From assembly GCF_032104385.1 (NCBI RefSeq), contig NZ_DAMCHJ010000001.1:310001-374000 (forward strand): a DNA stretch of 64,000 nucleotides, read 5' to 3'. Shown piece by piece: positions 35,125 to 43,878 of this stretch. The position numbers and the translations under genes were made by a program. How positions within the stretch are numbered: the first letter of the stretch is position 1; each line of letters begins with the position of its first letter. Source of the stretch: Tissierella sp032104385. GTDB taxonomy: Bacteria; Bacillota; Clostridia; Tissierellales; Tissierellaceae. The notes beneath the pieces are model-generated. The model ran no database searches. It was not told the DNA's origin and worked only from the letters and a program-made list of their open reading frames with translations.

Positions 35125-36069
35125 TTATTTCTCTACTTCATTGTGAACACACCATGTATTATAAGAACCCTCATAATTTTTTGTAACTTCGTAGTCTAAC
35201 ATTTCCAATATTAATTGTGAATAAGCTGATCTAATTCCGGATGTACAATACGTAATTACTTTATCTGTCTTTTTAATATCTGCATTTTCAAATAATGAAG
35301 TGATCTCTTCATTAGATTTTAAATATCCATCTGAATCAAATAAATCTGTAAATCTTACTTGAATCGCCCCAGGTAAACGTCCACCTTTCGCTTCCCCATA
35401 AAGAACTTCACCGTTAAATTCTTTATCTTCACGAACATCAACAATCACATAAGCTTTATATGAGTCCTCCAATTCTTTAGTATTAATAACATGTTCATAG
35501 TCTAATTTATCTACTTTTACTTCTACTGGCTTAAGCTTTTTAACATCTTTGGATTTAGGTAAGCCAACGTCCTGTAAAGCTTTTAAGCCACCATCAACCA
35601 TCTTGATATTTTCATAACCTGCTGCTCTAAGTGTCCATAGAATTCTACCATCTTCCCCCCAACCCTTAGGTCCTTCTGCAAACATAATTATTTCCTTATC
35701 TTTCGATAATCCTAACTCACCAAGTTTTTTAGATAATGATTCTGGATCAAGAATTATTCCCCAGTCATAATCTCCTTTTTTTGCGCTCTCAATATTAGAT
35801 AGATTTTGCCATTTAGTTGTTATCGCTCCTTCTATAGTACCTTTTTTTGCTGCTTCTTCTCCTCTAGCATCAAGTAAGATAAAATTATCATCTTTATAAT
35901 GTTCTTTTACATAATTTGCATCTACGATATACTTACCTCTAAATTTAGATACCTTTACTTCTTTTTCATTTTCAGCAGGATTTTTAGCGGTTTGTTGACT
36001 ATTACAAGCTGCCATTGAAAATGTTAAAACAAAAACTAGTAATAGTAAAAAACATTTTTTGCTTTTCAT
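35125..36069 (-). CDS. lipoprotein with two rhodanese domains (sulfurtransferase)
   Basis: About 314 residues from MKSKKCFLL; the ATG three codons upstream abuts AAGGAG, whereas this one is 9 bases from it. The signal peptide ends SMAAC, giving a lipid-anchored protein outside the membrane. There are two rhodanese modules. The first (about 40-165) lacks the cysteine (IIMFAEGPKGWGEDG). The second (about 180-310) has the active loop YCTSGIRSAYSQLI. The family moves sulfane sulfur from thiosulfate or similar donors. Its own promoter lies upstream, and the two VTT genes follow. Confidence 0.9.
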   Translation of the reverse strand: MKSKKCFLLLLVFVLTFSMAACNSQQTAKNPAENEKEVKVSKFRGKYIVDANYVKEHYKDDNFILLDARGEEAAKKGTIEGAITTKWQNLSNIESAKKGDYDWGIILDPESLSKKLGELGLSKDKEIIMFAEGPKGWGEDGRILWTLRAAGYENIKMVDGGLKALQDVGLPKSKDVKKLKPVEVKVDKLDYEHVINTKELEDSYKAYVIVDVREDKEFNGEVLYGEAKGGRLPGAIQVRFTDLFDSDGYLKSNEEITSLFENADIKKTDKVITYCTSGIRSAYSQLILEMLDYEVTKNYEGSYNTWCVHNEVEK

Positions 36070-36108
36070 TAAAACCATCTCCTTGTTAAATTATTATTTT
36101 TCTATTCG

Positions 36109-36137
36109 ATTGTACCTAACGTTTATTTATAAGTCAA
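36109..36137 (-). promoter_or_regulatory. promoter of the rhodanese-VTT-VTT unit
   Basis: On the minus strand, TTGACT (36132-36137) and TACAAT (36109-36114) have 17-bp spacing, about 40 bp before the start codon. Confidence 0.6.
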
Positions 36138-36342
36138 ATGTCCCTTTCTAAGCTTTTAAGTCATAAAAAATAAAAAATATATTGAATTAGTATCTAAAAA
36201 AATACAAGCAGACAAAACAATCCTGTAAAAATCAATTCCTGGGTTGGTTTTTGTTTTTCCTAACAATTATTAAGATATAGATTAATTTAATATATAGATA
36301 ATTGTCTATCAAAAATTATTATAATTGTATTTATCCACCTCA
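36138..36342. other. intergenic part between divergent rhodanese and arsR units
   Basis: Part of a 330-bp gene-free stretch. Besides the two promoters listed separately it contains a short dyad ATAGATAATTGTCTAT near 36294. I see no gene. Confidence 0.4.
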
Positions 36343-36400
36343 TTGACAATATTTAAGTAAGTGCATATAATTTCCTATATAGGTGATCACCTATATAGGA
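36343..36400 (+). promoter_or_regulatory. promoter and perfect operator palindrome of the arsR-arsC unit
   Basis: TTGACA (36343-36348) and TATAAT (36366-36371) have 17-bp spacing. A perfect 28-bp palindrome covers 36373-36400 (half-site TCCTATATAGGTGA) and runs into the ribosome binding site AGGAGGTG. Binding here would block both transcription start and translation start. Confidence 0.9.
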
Positions 36401-36409
36401 GGTGACTAA

Positions 36410-36733
36410 ATGAAACTCAATTATGAAGAAAACTCAAAAATTATTAAAGCATTATCGGATCCGAATAGACTTCAAATACTTGATATATTATCTTGCGGCG
36501 AGATGTGCGCCTGTGATATATTAGAGCATTTCGATTTTTCTCAACCTACACTTTCACATCATATGAAGGTTCTAATGGATTCTAATTTAGTAACCCTTAG
36601 AAAAGATGGTCTATGGAGTTATTATTCATTAAATTTAATAGAATGCAACAAAATTATTTTATTTTTAATGAATATTATAACTGATACTGAAGACTGTATA
36701 TGTAAGGATATAAGTAAATGTGGTTGTAAATAA
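36410..36733 (+). CDS. arsR: third ArsR-family repressor
   Basis: 107 residues. SDPNRLQILDILSCGEMCACDILEHFDFSQPTLSHHMKVL shows the winged helix and the MCACDIL metal site. A C-terminal CICKDISKCGCK tail adds four cysteines, which may contribute further arsenite or metal binding. It is similar to but distinct from the arsR at 30.6 kb. It heads an arsR-(acr3 remnant)-arsC unit. Confidence 0.93.
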   Translation: MKLNYEENSKIIKALSDPNRLQILDILSCGEMCACDILEHFDFSQPTLSHHMKVLMDSNLVTLRKDGLWSYYSLNLIECNKIILFLMNIITDTEDCICKDISKCGCK

Positions 36734-36764
36734 ATATTATTATGAAAGGTGAAATGGTTATAGC

Positions 36765-36921
36765 ATAGGAATCTATCTTCCAGATATACCTGAATTTTTA
36801 AGTAAGTTTGAATATGCTAATGTCTCTATACCGTTAGCAATTCTAAGTGGAAGTTCCAGTAATGCTTACTCTTGTAAGGATAGAAAATAGTACTAGAGGA
36901 TGGTTTAATAAAGCTAAATAA
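36765..36921 (+). pseudogene. acr3: internally deleted acr3 arsenite efflux gene
   Basis: Only the two ends remain. 36765-36845 translates to IGIYLPDIPEFL, then SKFEYANVSIPLAIL, the conserved first-helix region of Acr3 pumps. From 36847, one base out of frame, the sequence reads VEVPVMLTLVRIENSTRGWF, then NKAK and stop at 36919-36921, the Acr3 C-terminus. About 300 codons between are gone, leaving a one-nucleotide frameshift at the junction (36846). It lies exactly where an arsenite pump gene is expected, between arsR and arsC. Confidence 0.85.
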
Positions 36922-36942
36922 TCTTTATTGGAGGAATGTTAA

Positions 36943-37344
36943 ATGAAAAAGAAAGTTGCCTTTATATGTGTTCATAATTCATGTCGTTCTCAAATGGCAG
37001 AGGGTTGGACAAAAAGATTAGGTAGTGATGTATTAGATGTATATTCAGCAGGAACTGAAAATTATCCTGAAGTAAAACCATTAGCAGTAAGAGTAATGGA
37101 AGAAGCAGGAGTAGATATGAGTTATCATTATCCTAAGCTATTATCTGATATACCTGAAGAAGTAGATATTCTTATAACTATGGGGTGTAATGTAGTTTGC
37201 CCTTTTGTTTCCAATAGTAATAATGAGGATTGGGGTCTAACAGATCCATCTGGGGGACCTATAAAAGATTATAGAGAAACTAGGGATATAATAAAGAAAA
37301 AGGTTGAAGATCTAATTATAAGAGTAAAAAACAATGAGATTTAA
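36943..37344 (+). CDS. arsC: thioredoxin-coupled arsenate reductase
   Basis: 133 residues, of the low-molecular-weight phosphatase-like ArsC class. The P-loop is CVHNSCRSQMAEG (Cys about 10, CX5R), then TDPSGGP with the catalytic Asp. The redox pair is in ITMGCNVVCPF (Cys about 82 and 89). It reduces As(V) to As(III) using thioredoxin. GGAGG precedes the ATG. With acr3 deleted, the arsenite produced would need another exit (ArsP or an unlinked pump). Confidence 0.95.
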   Translation: MKKKVAFICVHNSCRSQMAEGWTKRLGSDVLDVYSAGTENYPEVKPLAVRVMEEAGVDMSYHYPKLLSDIPEEVDILITMGCNVVCPFVSNSNNEDWGLTDPSGGPIKDYRETRDIIKKKVEDLIIRVKNNEI

Positions 37345-37379
37345 CAAATAGTACTGTAATCCTAAAAATACAATATTTC

Positions 37380-37471
37380 TGGCGGAGAGAGTGGGATTTG
37401 AACCCACGGTGCAAGTTTACTTGCACAACGGTTTTCGAGACCGCCACCTTCAACCTCTCGGACACCTCTCC
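37380..37471 (-). tRNA. tRNA-Ser (anticodon CGA)
   Basis: Class II tRNA with a long variable arm (GTGCAAGTAAACTTGCAC-like stem). The anticodon loop is CTCGAAA, the T-arm GGTTCAAATCC, and the CCA end is encoded. Reads UCG codons. Confidence 0.92.
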
Positions 37472-37664
37472 TTGACTAATCACTTTAATATTATAACATA
37501 TAATCTTTATTAAGTATCATAAATTTTTCTTTTAATTGATTCTTTTTCATTCTTACTTATATAGCCTATGGCAAGAGATAAGCGTCTAAAGATATTTATT
37601 CTTTTCATTGACAAATCTAATAAACCGTAGTATAATTAAAAAGGTTGTTTTTTGATTCAAGTAT

Positions 37665-37739
37665 GGCCCCATGGTCAAGCGGTTAAGACATCGCCCTTTC
37701 ACGGCGGTAACCCGGGTTCGAATCCCGGTGGGGTCACCA
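37665..37739 (+). tRNA. tRNA-Glu (anticodon TTC)
   Basis: 75 nt with encoded CCA. The anticodon loop is CTTTCAC and the T-loop GGTTCGAATCC. The acceptor stem GGCCCCA/TGGGGTC includes one G-T pair. Confidence 0.95.
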
Positions 37740-37743
37740 TTAT

Positions 37744-37819
37744 GCTGGCGTAGCTCAATCGGCAGAGCAACTGACTTGTAATCAGTAGGTTGGGGGTTCA
37801 ATTCCTCTCGCCAGCTCCA
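37744..37819 (+). tRNA. tRNA-Thr (anticodon TGT)
   Basis: 76 nt with encoded CCA. The anticodon loop is CTTGTAA and the T-arm GGTTCAATTCC. It starts 4 nt after tRNA-Glu, so both come from one transcript. Confidence 0.95.
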
Positions 37820-37909
37820 TTAATATATTTAGCAGGACTTGATTAGTAGTCCTTTAGAGTTACATATCTTTGTATTATAAGAAATAATTCAATAGTGATG
37901 ATAAATAAA

Positions 37910-37940
37910 AAAATTCAAGATTAATAAGGTCTTGAATTTT
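37910..37940. terminator. bidirectional terminator between tRNA-Thr and tadA
   Basis: The 11-bp stem AAAATTCAAGA/TCTTGAATTTT with a 9-nt loop has A/T runs on both sides. It lies between the convergent tRNA pair and tadA. Confidence 0.85.
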
Positions 37941-37952
37941 TTATTTAAGGTA

Positions 37953-38405
37953 TCATTTATCTTCCCTAAGCTCCTTAAAAAAGTCTGAAATTATACTACT
38001 GCATTGATCTTCCAATACCCCAAATTCCACTTCTAACCTATGATTAAACTTAGGATGATTTGTTAAATCTTCTATGGTACCGCAACAGCCTCTTTTAGGA
38101 TCTCTAGTTCCAATAACCAACCTATGGATCCTGGAATTGACTATAGCTCCGGCACACATGGCACATGGTTCTAAAGTTACATACATAGTGCAATTAATCA
38201 ATCTCCAAGCATCAAGATACTTGCTCGCCTCCTTGATAGCAAGTATTTCAGCATGGGCTGTCGGATCCTTCAAAGTTTCCCGTTGATTATACCCTCTGCC
38301 TATTATCTCACCATTGTAAACAACAATAGCACCTACTGGAACTTCGTAGGTGCTATAAGCTTTCTTAGCTTCTCTTAAAGCTTCTCTCATATATAAAATA
38401 TCCAT
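37953..38405 (-). CDS. tadA: tRNA-specific adenosine-34 deaminase
   Basis: About 150 residues from the ATG at 38403-38405 (MDILYMREALREAKKAY). AAGGTG sits 6 bases before it; an upstream in-frame GTG is part of that ribosome binding site. The cytidine-deaminase-type zinc site is HAEILAIKEA (catalytic Glu) with EPCAMCAGA. TadA converts A34 to inosine in tRNA-Arg(ACG). It is immediately downstream of, and probably co-transcribed with, a tRNA-Arg. Confidence 0.96.
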   Translation of the reverse strand: MDILYMREALREAKKAYSTYEVPVGAIVVYNGEIIGRGYNQRETLKDPTAHAEILAIKEASKYLDAWRLINCTMYVTLEPCAMCAGAIVNSRIHRLVIGTRDPKRGCCGTIEDLTNHPKFNHRLEVEFGVLEDQCSSIISDFFKELREDK

Positions 38406-38416
38406 TATTATCACCT

Positions 38417-38493
38417 TGGTGCACTCGAGAGGAATCGAACCCCCGGCCTACGCCTTAGGAGGGCGCCGCTCTATCCTACTGAGCTACGAGTGC
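38417..38493 (-). tRNA. tRNA-Arg (anticodon CCT)
   Basis: 77 nt with encoded CCA. The anticodon loop is CTCCTAA, the T-arm GGTTCGATTCC and the acceptor stem GCACTCG/CGAGTGC. Its 3' end lies 11 bp before the tadA start, and the tadA ribosome binding site follows the CCA directly. Confidence 0.95.
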
Positions 38494-38809
38494 ATAGTTT
38501 ACCAATATAGTTTACACTATTTTAATAGTAATGTCAAATTAGAATTCTTTAAACTTAACCTATGAGTATATCCTCTAATTTATCTAATACTTCTTTATTC
38601 CTTTCCATATATTGTTAAAATTATTTACTTACTCTGCTATATTAATAGTAGTTATCGTGAATTTCCCTATAATAAATTTTCTCATAATTTGTATAGAAAT
38701 ATAATAAAATAATAAAACTATATCCTATTAAAGACATAACCTCATTATTTTTACATTCTATGTTTTATATTGTTTCTTCATATTTCCTTTACTGGTTTAT
38801 TATTTACAA
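38494..38809. other. intergenic region, 316 bp
   Basis: AT-rich. On the minus strand near 38560-38620 a short frame reads MERNKEVLDKLEDILIG before a stop. It may be the tail of a lost gene. No complete gene is visible. It adjoins the decayed antiporter. Confidence 0.4.
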
Positions 38810-39353
38810 AGTCCCAAGGATTTCTTGAAGGCATCTAAAAATGAAGCTGTTTTCCTTGGATCCACATTATATTCTTTGGAAATTTCCTTTGCTAATTTAC
38901 CACTTACAATTATAGAAACCGTATTGTTAGCAGTAGGCATCTATAAGAGATACTAATGCACTTATACCTAATTCGGCAGATTTTTTTGCCTTTTACTCTT
39001 TTATTTATTCTATACAATAGCCAATCAAATCCTTCACCATTAGATACCATATTAACCAAACCACCAGTTAATAAAGTAATAAAAAGATATCAATCATTCC
39101 TGTAAATCCTGAATATACTTGTTGAAATAGAAATAAATGCAGCTATTATAAATACTCCTACTGTAATAAATTTAGCTGGTATTAAAGTAAGTCCTAAATT
39201 TACTATAGATTCAACACCACCCATAGCACTAAAAACTGTAGAAAAACCTCCTGCTAATAAATATATAATATCTGAAATTAAATATACAAGTACAAAGATA
39301 AGAAAAGGCAATAAAGCTGCCCAATTCCCCTTTTTTTCATTTAACTTCTCCAT
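38810..39353 (-). pseudogene. truncated, frameshifted NhaC-type Na+/H+ antiporter
   Basis: An AAAGGAGAT ribosome binding site and ATG (39353) open a frame of 87 residues (MEKLNEKKGNWAALLPFLIF..., two helices, then FITVGVFIIAAFISISTS) ending at 39090. In other frames, family-like sequence continues: YSGFTGMIDIFLLL, TGGLVNMVSNGEGFDWLLY, KGKKSAELGISALVSLID, then MPTANNTVSIIVSGKLAKEI and SKEYNVDPRKTASFLDAF, ending at 38810. These segments occur in the right order for an NhaC antiporter, but at least two frameshifts and the loss of the C-terminal half make it non-functional. Confidence 0.82.
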
Positions 39354-39375
39354 TTTAATATCTCCTTTATTTAAA

Positions 39376-40446
<1,071 letters not shown>

Positions 40447-40787
40447 TTAAATCTCCTTCCTAAATGCAAAATAATTATTGATATTTAATTCACAATTTTA
40501 GCCTATAATCATTATATAGCCTATTATAAAAATATTAAAATCGAACTATTTTATAATAAATATATCTCTATTGATATTTTAAATGTACTAGGTGTAATTC
40601 CCATAAATATACAGATTTACGGAAATAAAACTTCATAAATTATACCACCACTATCATAAAATAGTGGTGGTATATAACACTATAAGTTCTAAATATTAAA
40701 GTATTTCTCATAAAAGTAATTTTCAAACTATAATATATAAATCATCCAAAATAAAAATTTCTAAAACCAATAATTCAAAGATTAAAC
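40447..40787. other. intergenic region, 341 bp
   Basis: It contains the dacF-side hairpin (listed separately) and the promoter side of the UROD-like gene. Otherwise AT-rich, with no gene visible. Confidence 0.45.
40644..40671 (-). terminator. hairpin downstream of the carboxypeptidase gene
   Basis: An 11-bp perfect stem ACCACCACTAT/ATAGTGGTGGT with a 6-nt loop, followed on the minus strand by a moderately T-rich tract. It is about 115 bp past the gene. Confidence 0.55.
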
Positions 40788-41999
40788 TTATACCCTTTCT
40801 CCAGTAAAAAATCCTCCTATTGCATTAAATATTCTATTAAAAAATCTACCAATTAATACATACCACTTAGCCTTATTCACATCTTCCTTTACCAAAATAT
40901 CTGACTCAAAAATTACTTCTCCTTCTTTTTCCACTGTAGCCTTACCTATTTTAGTATTCTTCTTTATTGGCAGACCTATAGCTTCATCAATATCTATGTT
41001 GACCCCAATATTTTCATCATTTTTTATTAATTTGGAAAATCCTTTTTCAGCAAAAACTTCTACTTCTTTTATATCTGCCTTTGGAAATTCTATAGTTTGT
41101 AGAGGTATAGCTTCATTTAAAAATATTCTATTAGAATAATTGCTAATTCCATGTTCAACTAAAATCTTACTTAATACATTTCTTTTTTCTAATGACTTAG
41201 CACCCATTACTACAGCTATAAGACGCAAATCCTTTGTTTCTATATTTTCGCCTCTTATATTGAATGTAGATACATAGCAATACCCTGCCTTATTTGTGAA
41301 ACCTGTTTTTAAGCCATCTATTTCTTTTATTTCATTAAGTAATGGATTTGTATTTCTTTGAAAATAATTCCTGTTAATTACTTCTATTGATTTAATTTTA
41401 GCTGTTTCCAAAACTTCTGGATAATTTCTTATTATATACTGAGTTAACTTGAATATTTCCCTAGTACTCATTTTATTCTGCATATCCTTTCCCCTTATTG
41501 GAAGTCCTGTAGAATTATAAAATATTGCATTTTGAAGTCCCAATTTTTTTGCTCTTTGATTCATCTTTTTTACAAAATTGTCTTCACTTCCTCCAGCATA
41601 TTTTGCTAATGCATATGTAGCATCGTTGCCAGACACTACTATGGAGGCTTCTAAAAGCTCTTTTACTGTAAATCTTTCTCCTGTTTTTAAGTTAAAACTA
41701 GACCCCTTTATTTTGGTAATATCCTCATCTATAGTTAGAATATCATTTAAAGAAAGATTTTTTTTGGTTATTTCATCCATAATTACTAAATAAGACATTA
41801 ATTTTGAAATACTTGCAATTTCAACTACCTCATCTATATTATATTCCTCCAATATCTCACCAGTTTCAAAATCTGCTAGTATATATGATTTTAAATTCCT
41901 TTCTATATTAAGGTTATTAACCCCAATATCCTCTCCATAGGATATTGGACTGGTTATAATAATCATTACCATTATCAATATAGATAATATCCTTTTCAA
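40788..41999 (-). CDS. D-alanyl-D-alanine carboxypeptidase (DacF/PBP5 family)
   Basis: 403 residues. A signal peptide (to about residue 23, PISYGED) exports it. The penicillin-binding motifs are SISKLM (SxxK, about residue 65), SGND (SxN, about 122) and DGLKTGFTNKAG (KTG, about 228). The C-terminal PBP5-type beta domain follows. It ends with an amphipathic helix (WYVLIGRFFNRIFNAIGGFF) that would hold it on the membrane. It trims the terminal D-Ala from peptidoglycan stem peptides. A vegetative versus sporulation role cannot be decided. Confidence 0.93.
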   Translation of the reverse strand: MKRILSILIMVMIIITSPISYGEDIGVNNLNIERNLKSYILADFETGEILEEYNIDEVVEIASISKLMSYLVIMDEITKKNLSLNDILTIDEDITKIKGSSFNLKTGERFTVKELLEASIVVSGNDATYALAKYAGGSEDNFVKKMNQRAKKLGLQNAIFYNSTGLPIRGKDMQNKMSTREIFKLTQYIIRNYPEVLETAKIKSIEVINRNYFQRNTNPLLNEIKEIDGLKTGFTNKAGYCYVSTFNIRGENIETKDLRLIAVVMGAKSLEKRNVLSKILVEHGISNYSNRIFLNEAIPLQTIEFPKADIKEVEVFAEKGFSKLIKNDENIGVNIDIDEAIGLPIKKNTKIGKATVEKEGEVIFESDILVKEDVNKAKWYVLIGRFFNRIFNAIGGFFTGERV

Positions 42000-42112
42000 A
42001 TAAATCCCTCCTATTATATTGTAACAAATATATTACCTTATTTATATAATGTATTAGATATTCCAAGAAATCTTGCTGGAATACCTAATACATTTTTATA
42101 AGGGGGATTAAA

Positions 42113-42220
42113 ATGGGTGAACGTAGAGGTTGTTGTGGAGACGATTCTAGTCTATTATTCTTCTTTTTACTTTTAGTAATTCTATTCTGTGGGGGTTTTA
42201 ATTTCGGTTGTAGAAGATAA
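42113..42220 (+). CDS. 35-residue hydrophobic peptide with paired cysteines
   Basis: Small gene with a clear GGGGGATT ribosome binding site and its own strong terminator. The product starts MGERRGCCGDDSS, continues with a hydrophobic helix of 12-14 residues (LLFFFLLLVILF), and ends CGGFNFGCRR. It has four cysteines: two before and two after the helix. Size and pattern recall small spore- or membrane-associated peptides of Firmicutes, but I cannot place it in a named family. The context (carboxypeptidase, peptidase) does not reveal a role. Confidence 0.7.
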   Translation: MGERRGCCGDDSSLLFFFLLLVILFCGGFNFGCRR

Positions 42221-42222
42221 AT

Positions 42223-42254
42223 AAAAGCAGGGAATTTATAAATTCCCTGCTTTT
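42223..42254. terminator. bidirectional terminator
   Basis: A perfect 32-bp palindrome with half-site AAAAGCAGGGAATTTA. It ends both the small plus-strand gene and the minus-strand M1 peptidase gene. Confidence 0.9.
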
Positions 42255-42261
42255 ATTTTCT

Positions 42262-43776
42262 TTAGTTACCATTTAAATATTCATTAATCAACTCATTAAA
42301 AGATGTATTAGTTATTTCCTCACATAATGTAATAAAGTCTTCTGTTGTAGCTATGCGAAATTTATACTTATTATAGTAATTATTCAATATATCATATAAT
42401 ACTTCTTCACCAAAATCCTCTTTTATCTTATCTATAAACATTGCAGCCCTGGAATATACTAAGGGACCATAATCCTCCCATCCTGCAAATTCAGATAATG
42501 GTTTATTTACTACATCATTCTCACTTAGATAGTGTACAGCATATTCATATCCTAATTTTATATTTTCATCATAATATTTTCTTGCTTCTTTCTTTCCTTG
42601 GATTTCATTTATATATATTACCTCTGAATATGTGGCTAAACCTTCATCAAGCCAAGCTTCATCTACTTGATTGTTTCCTACAATTCCATACCACCATTGA
42701 TGAGCTGTTTCATGTACTATTACCTTCTCTAATATATCTATTAAATATTTATGAAAATAATCATTGGATATAAATACTATACCAGGATACTCCATACCTG
42801 AGGGAAACTCTGTATTAACTATGGAATACCATCCATAAGGATATTTACCAAAAATCTTATTAAATATTTTAATGGAATTTTCTCCTATTTTTAGACTTTC
42901 ATTTATAAGTTTAGAATCATTATTTATTGAATAAACTTTAATTATAGTATCTTCTACCTTTTTTTCTTTGACTACGAAATCCTTACTAGCAGCCCAAGCA
43001 AAATCTCTTATTAGCTGTCCTTCAATCTTATAAGTCTTTTTATCTCCATCTTCCCTTTCTGATATAATCTTCCCACTGGCAGCTACTATAATTTCTTTAG
43101 GAGTTGTTATAGAAACTTTGTAGTTGGCAACTTCACTATAAAAAGGATCACCAACCTTATAGTAGGGATCTAAATTCCAACCATTTTTATCATATACACA
43201 AGCTATAGGATACCAGTTACCTAAATTTATGCCTTTATCATGATATCCAAATCTATCCTTAGTCGTTGGTAACTTTACCATGTATTCCAGATACAGATCT
43301 ATTCTTTTACCTCTTTCCAGCGGTTTTTCAAGTTTTATATTAAGTATCGTATCTTTATCTTCATCTATAATCCATTGTAAATCCTTATCTCCTATCTTTA
43401 CCTTTTCAATTTCTATATATCCAGGTTTATAGCTTGAAGGATTCATTTCATCACCTATATTAAATAATATTGGTGCTTTTTCTAAAGATTTAAAAGCATT
43501 TGGATATAGATGAAAATATATATCTTCTAAATCTATATCTGTATTATTTACATAGGATACTGTCTGCTTTCCCTTATATGTCATATTTTCAGTATCTAAA
43601 TTTACATCAATCCTATATTCATTTATTTTAGACTCATCAAGTCCATTAAGATTTTTAACTATAAGTGCATCTGCATTTATAGTTTTCCCCTGTTTACAAC
43701 CTGCTAAAGATAGTACGATAATTAACAATATAATTATAAATAGCTTAATCTTTTTCACTATATTCCTCCTCCCCAT
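42262..43776 (-). CDS. M1-family metallopeptidase, lipoprotein
   Basis: 504 residues. A lipoprotein signal ends LSLAGC (Cys about 27). The gluzincin motif is VHETAHQWWYGIVGNNQVDEAWLDEG-like: HETAH with the third zinc ligand Glu 19 residues on. An N-terminal beta-rich domain precedes it. It lacks the long C-terminal helical domain of PepN, so it is a short M1 peptidase displayed on the cell surface. Probably an aminopeptidase, but the GxMEN exopeptidase motif appears only as the variant SGMEYPG, so specificity is uncertain. Confidence 0.88.
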   Translation of the reverse strand: MGRRNIVKKIKLFIIILLIIVLSLAGCKQGKTINADALIVKNLNGLDESKINEYRIDVNLDTENMTYKGKQTVSYVNNTDIDLEDIYFHLYPNAFKSLEKAPILFNIGDEMNPSSYKPGYIEIEKVKIGDKDLQWIIDEDKDTILNIKLEKPLERGKRIDLYLEYMVKLPTTKDRFGYHDKGINLGNWYPIACVYDKNGWNLDPYYKVGDPFYSEVANYKVSITTPKEIIVAASGKIISEREDGDKKTYKIEGQLIRDFAWAASKDFVVKEKKVEDTIIKVYSINNDSKLINESLKIGENSIKIFNKIFGKYPYGWYSIVNTEFPSGMEYPGIVFISNDYFHKYLIDILEKVIVHETAHQWWYGIVGNNQVDEAWLDEGLATYSEVIYINEIQGKKEARKYYDENIKLGYEYAVHYLSENDVVNKPLSEFAGWEDYGPLVYSRAAMFIDKIKEDFGEEVLYDILNNYYNKYKFRIATTEDFITLCEEITNTSFNELINEYLNGN

Positions 43777-43812
43777 ATATTAATATTAACTATATCCAAA
43801 TAAATTATCAAT

Positions 43813-43848
43813 AAAAATCAGGATATTTTAAAAAACATCCTGATTTTT
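43813..43848 (-). terminator. terminator of serS
   Basis: A 12-bp stem AAAAATCAGGAT/ATCCTGATTTTT with a 12-nt loop, 31 bp past serS. Confidence 0.85.
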
Positions 43849-43878
43849 ATAAATATCTCTTTAATTTTAAATTCACAA

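Noticed and set aside
22220..37344. Genomic island inserted at the tRNA-Ser gene
   Set aside because: tRNAs sit at the border, but I found no integrase and no duplicated tRNA end that would serve as an attachment site.
37586..37801. 71-codon minus-strand frame over the tRNA-Glu/tRNA-Thr pair
   Set aside because: It is antisense to two clear tRNA genes; this type of frame (DPTGIRTRVTAVKGRCLNRL) is a well-known annotation artefact.
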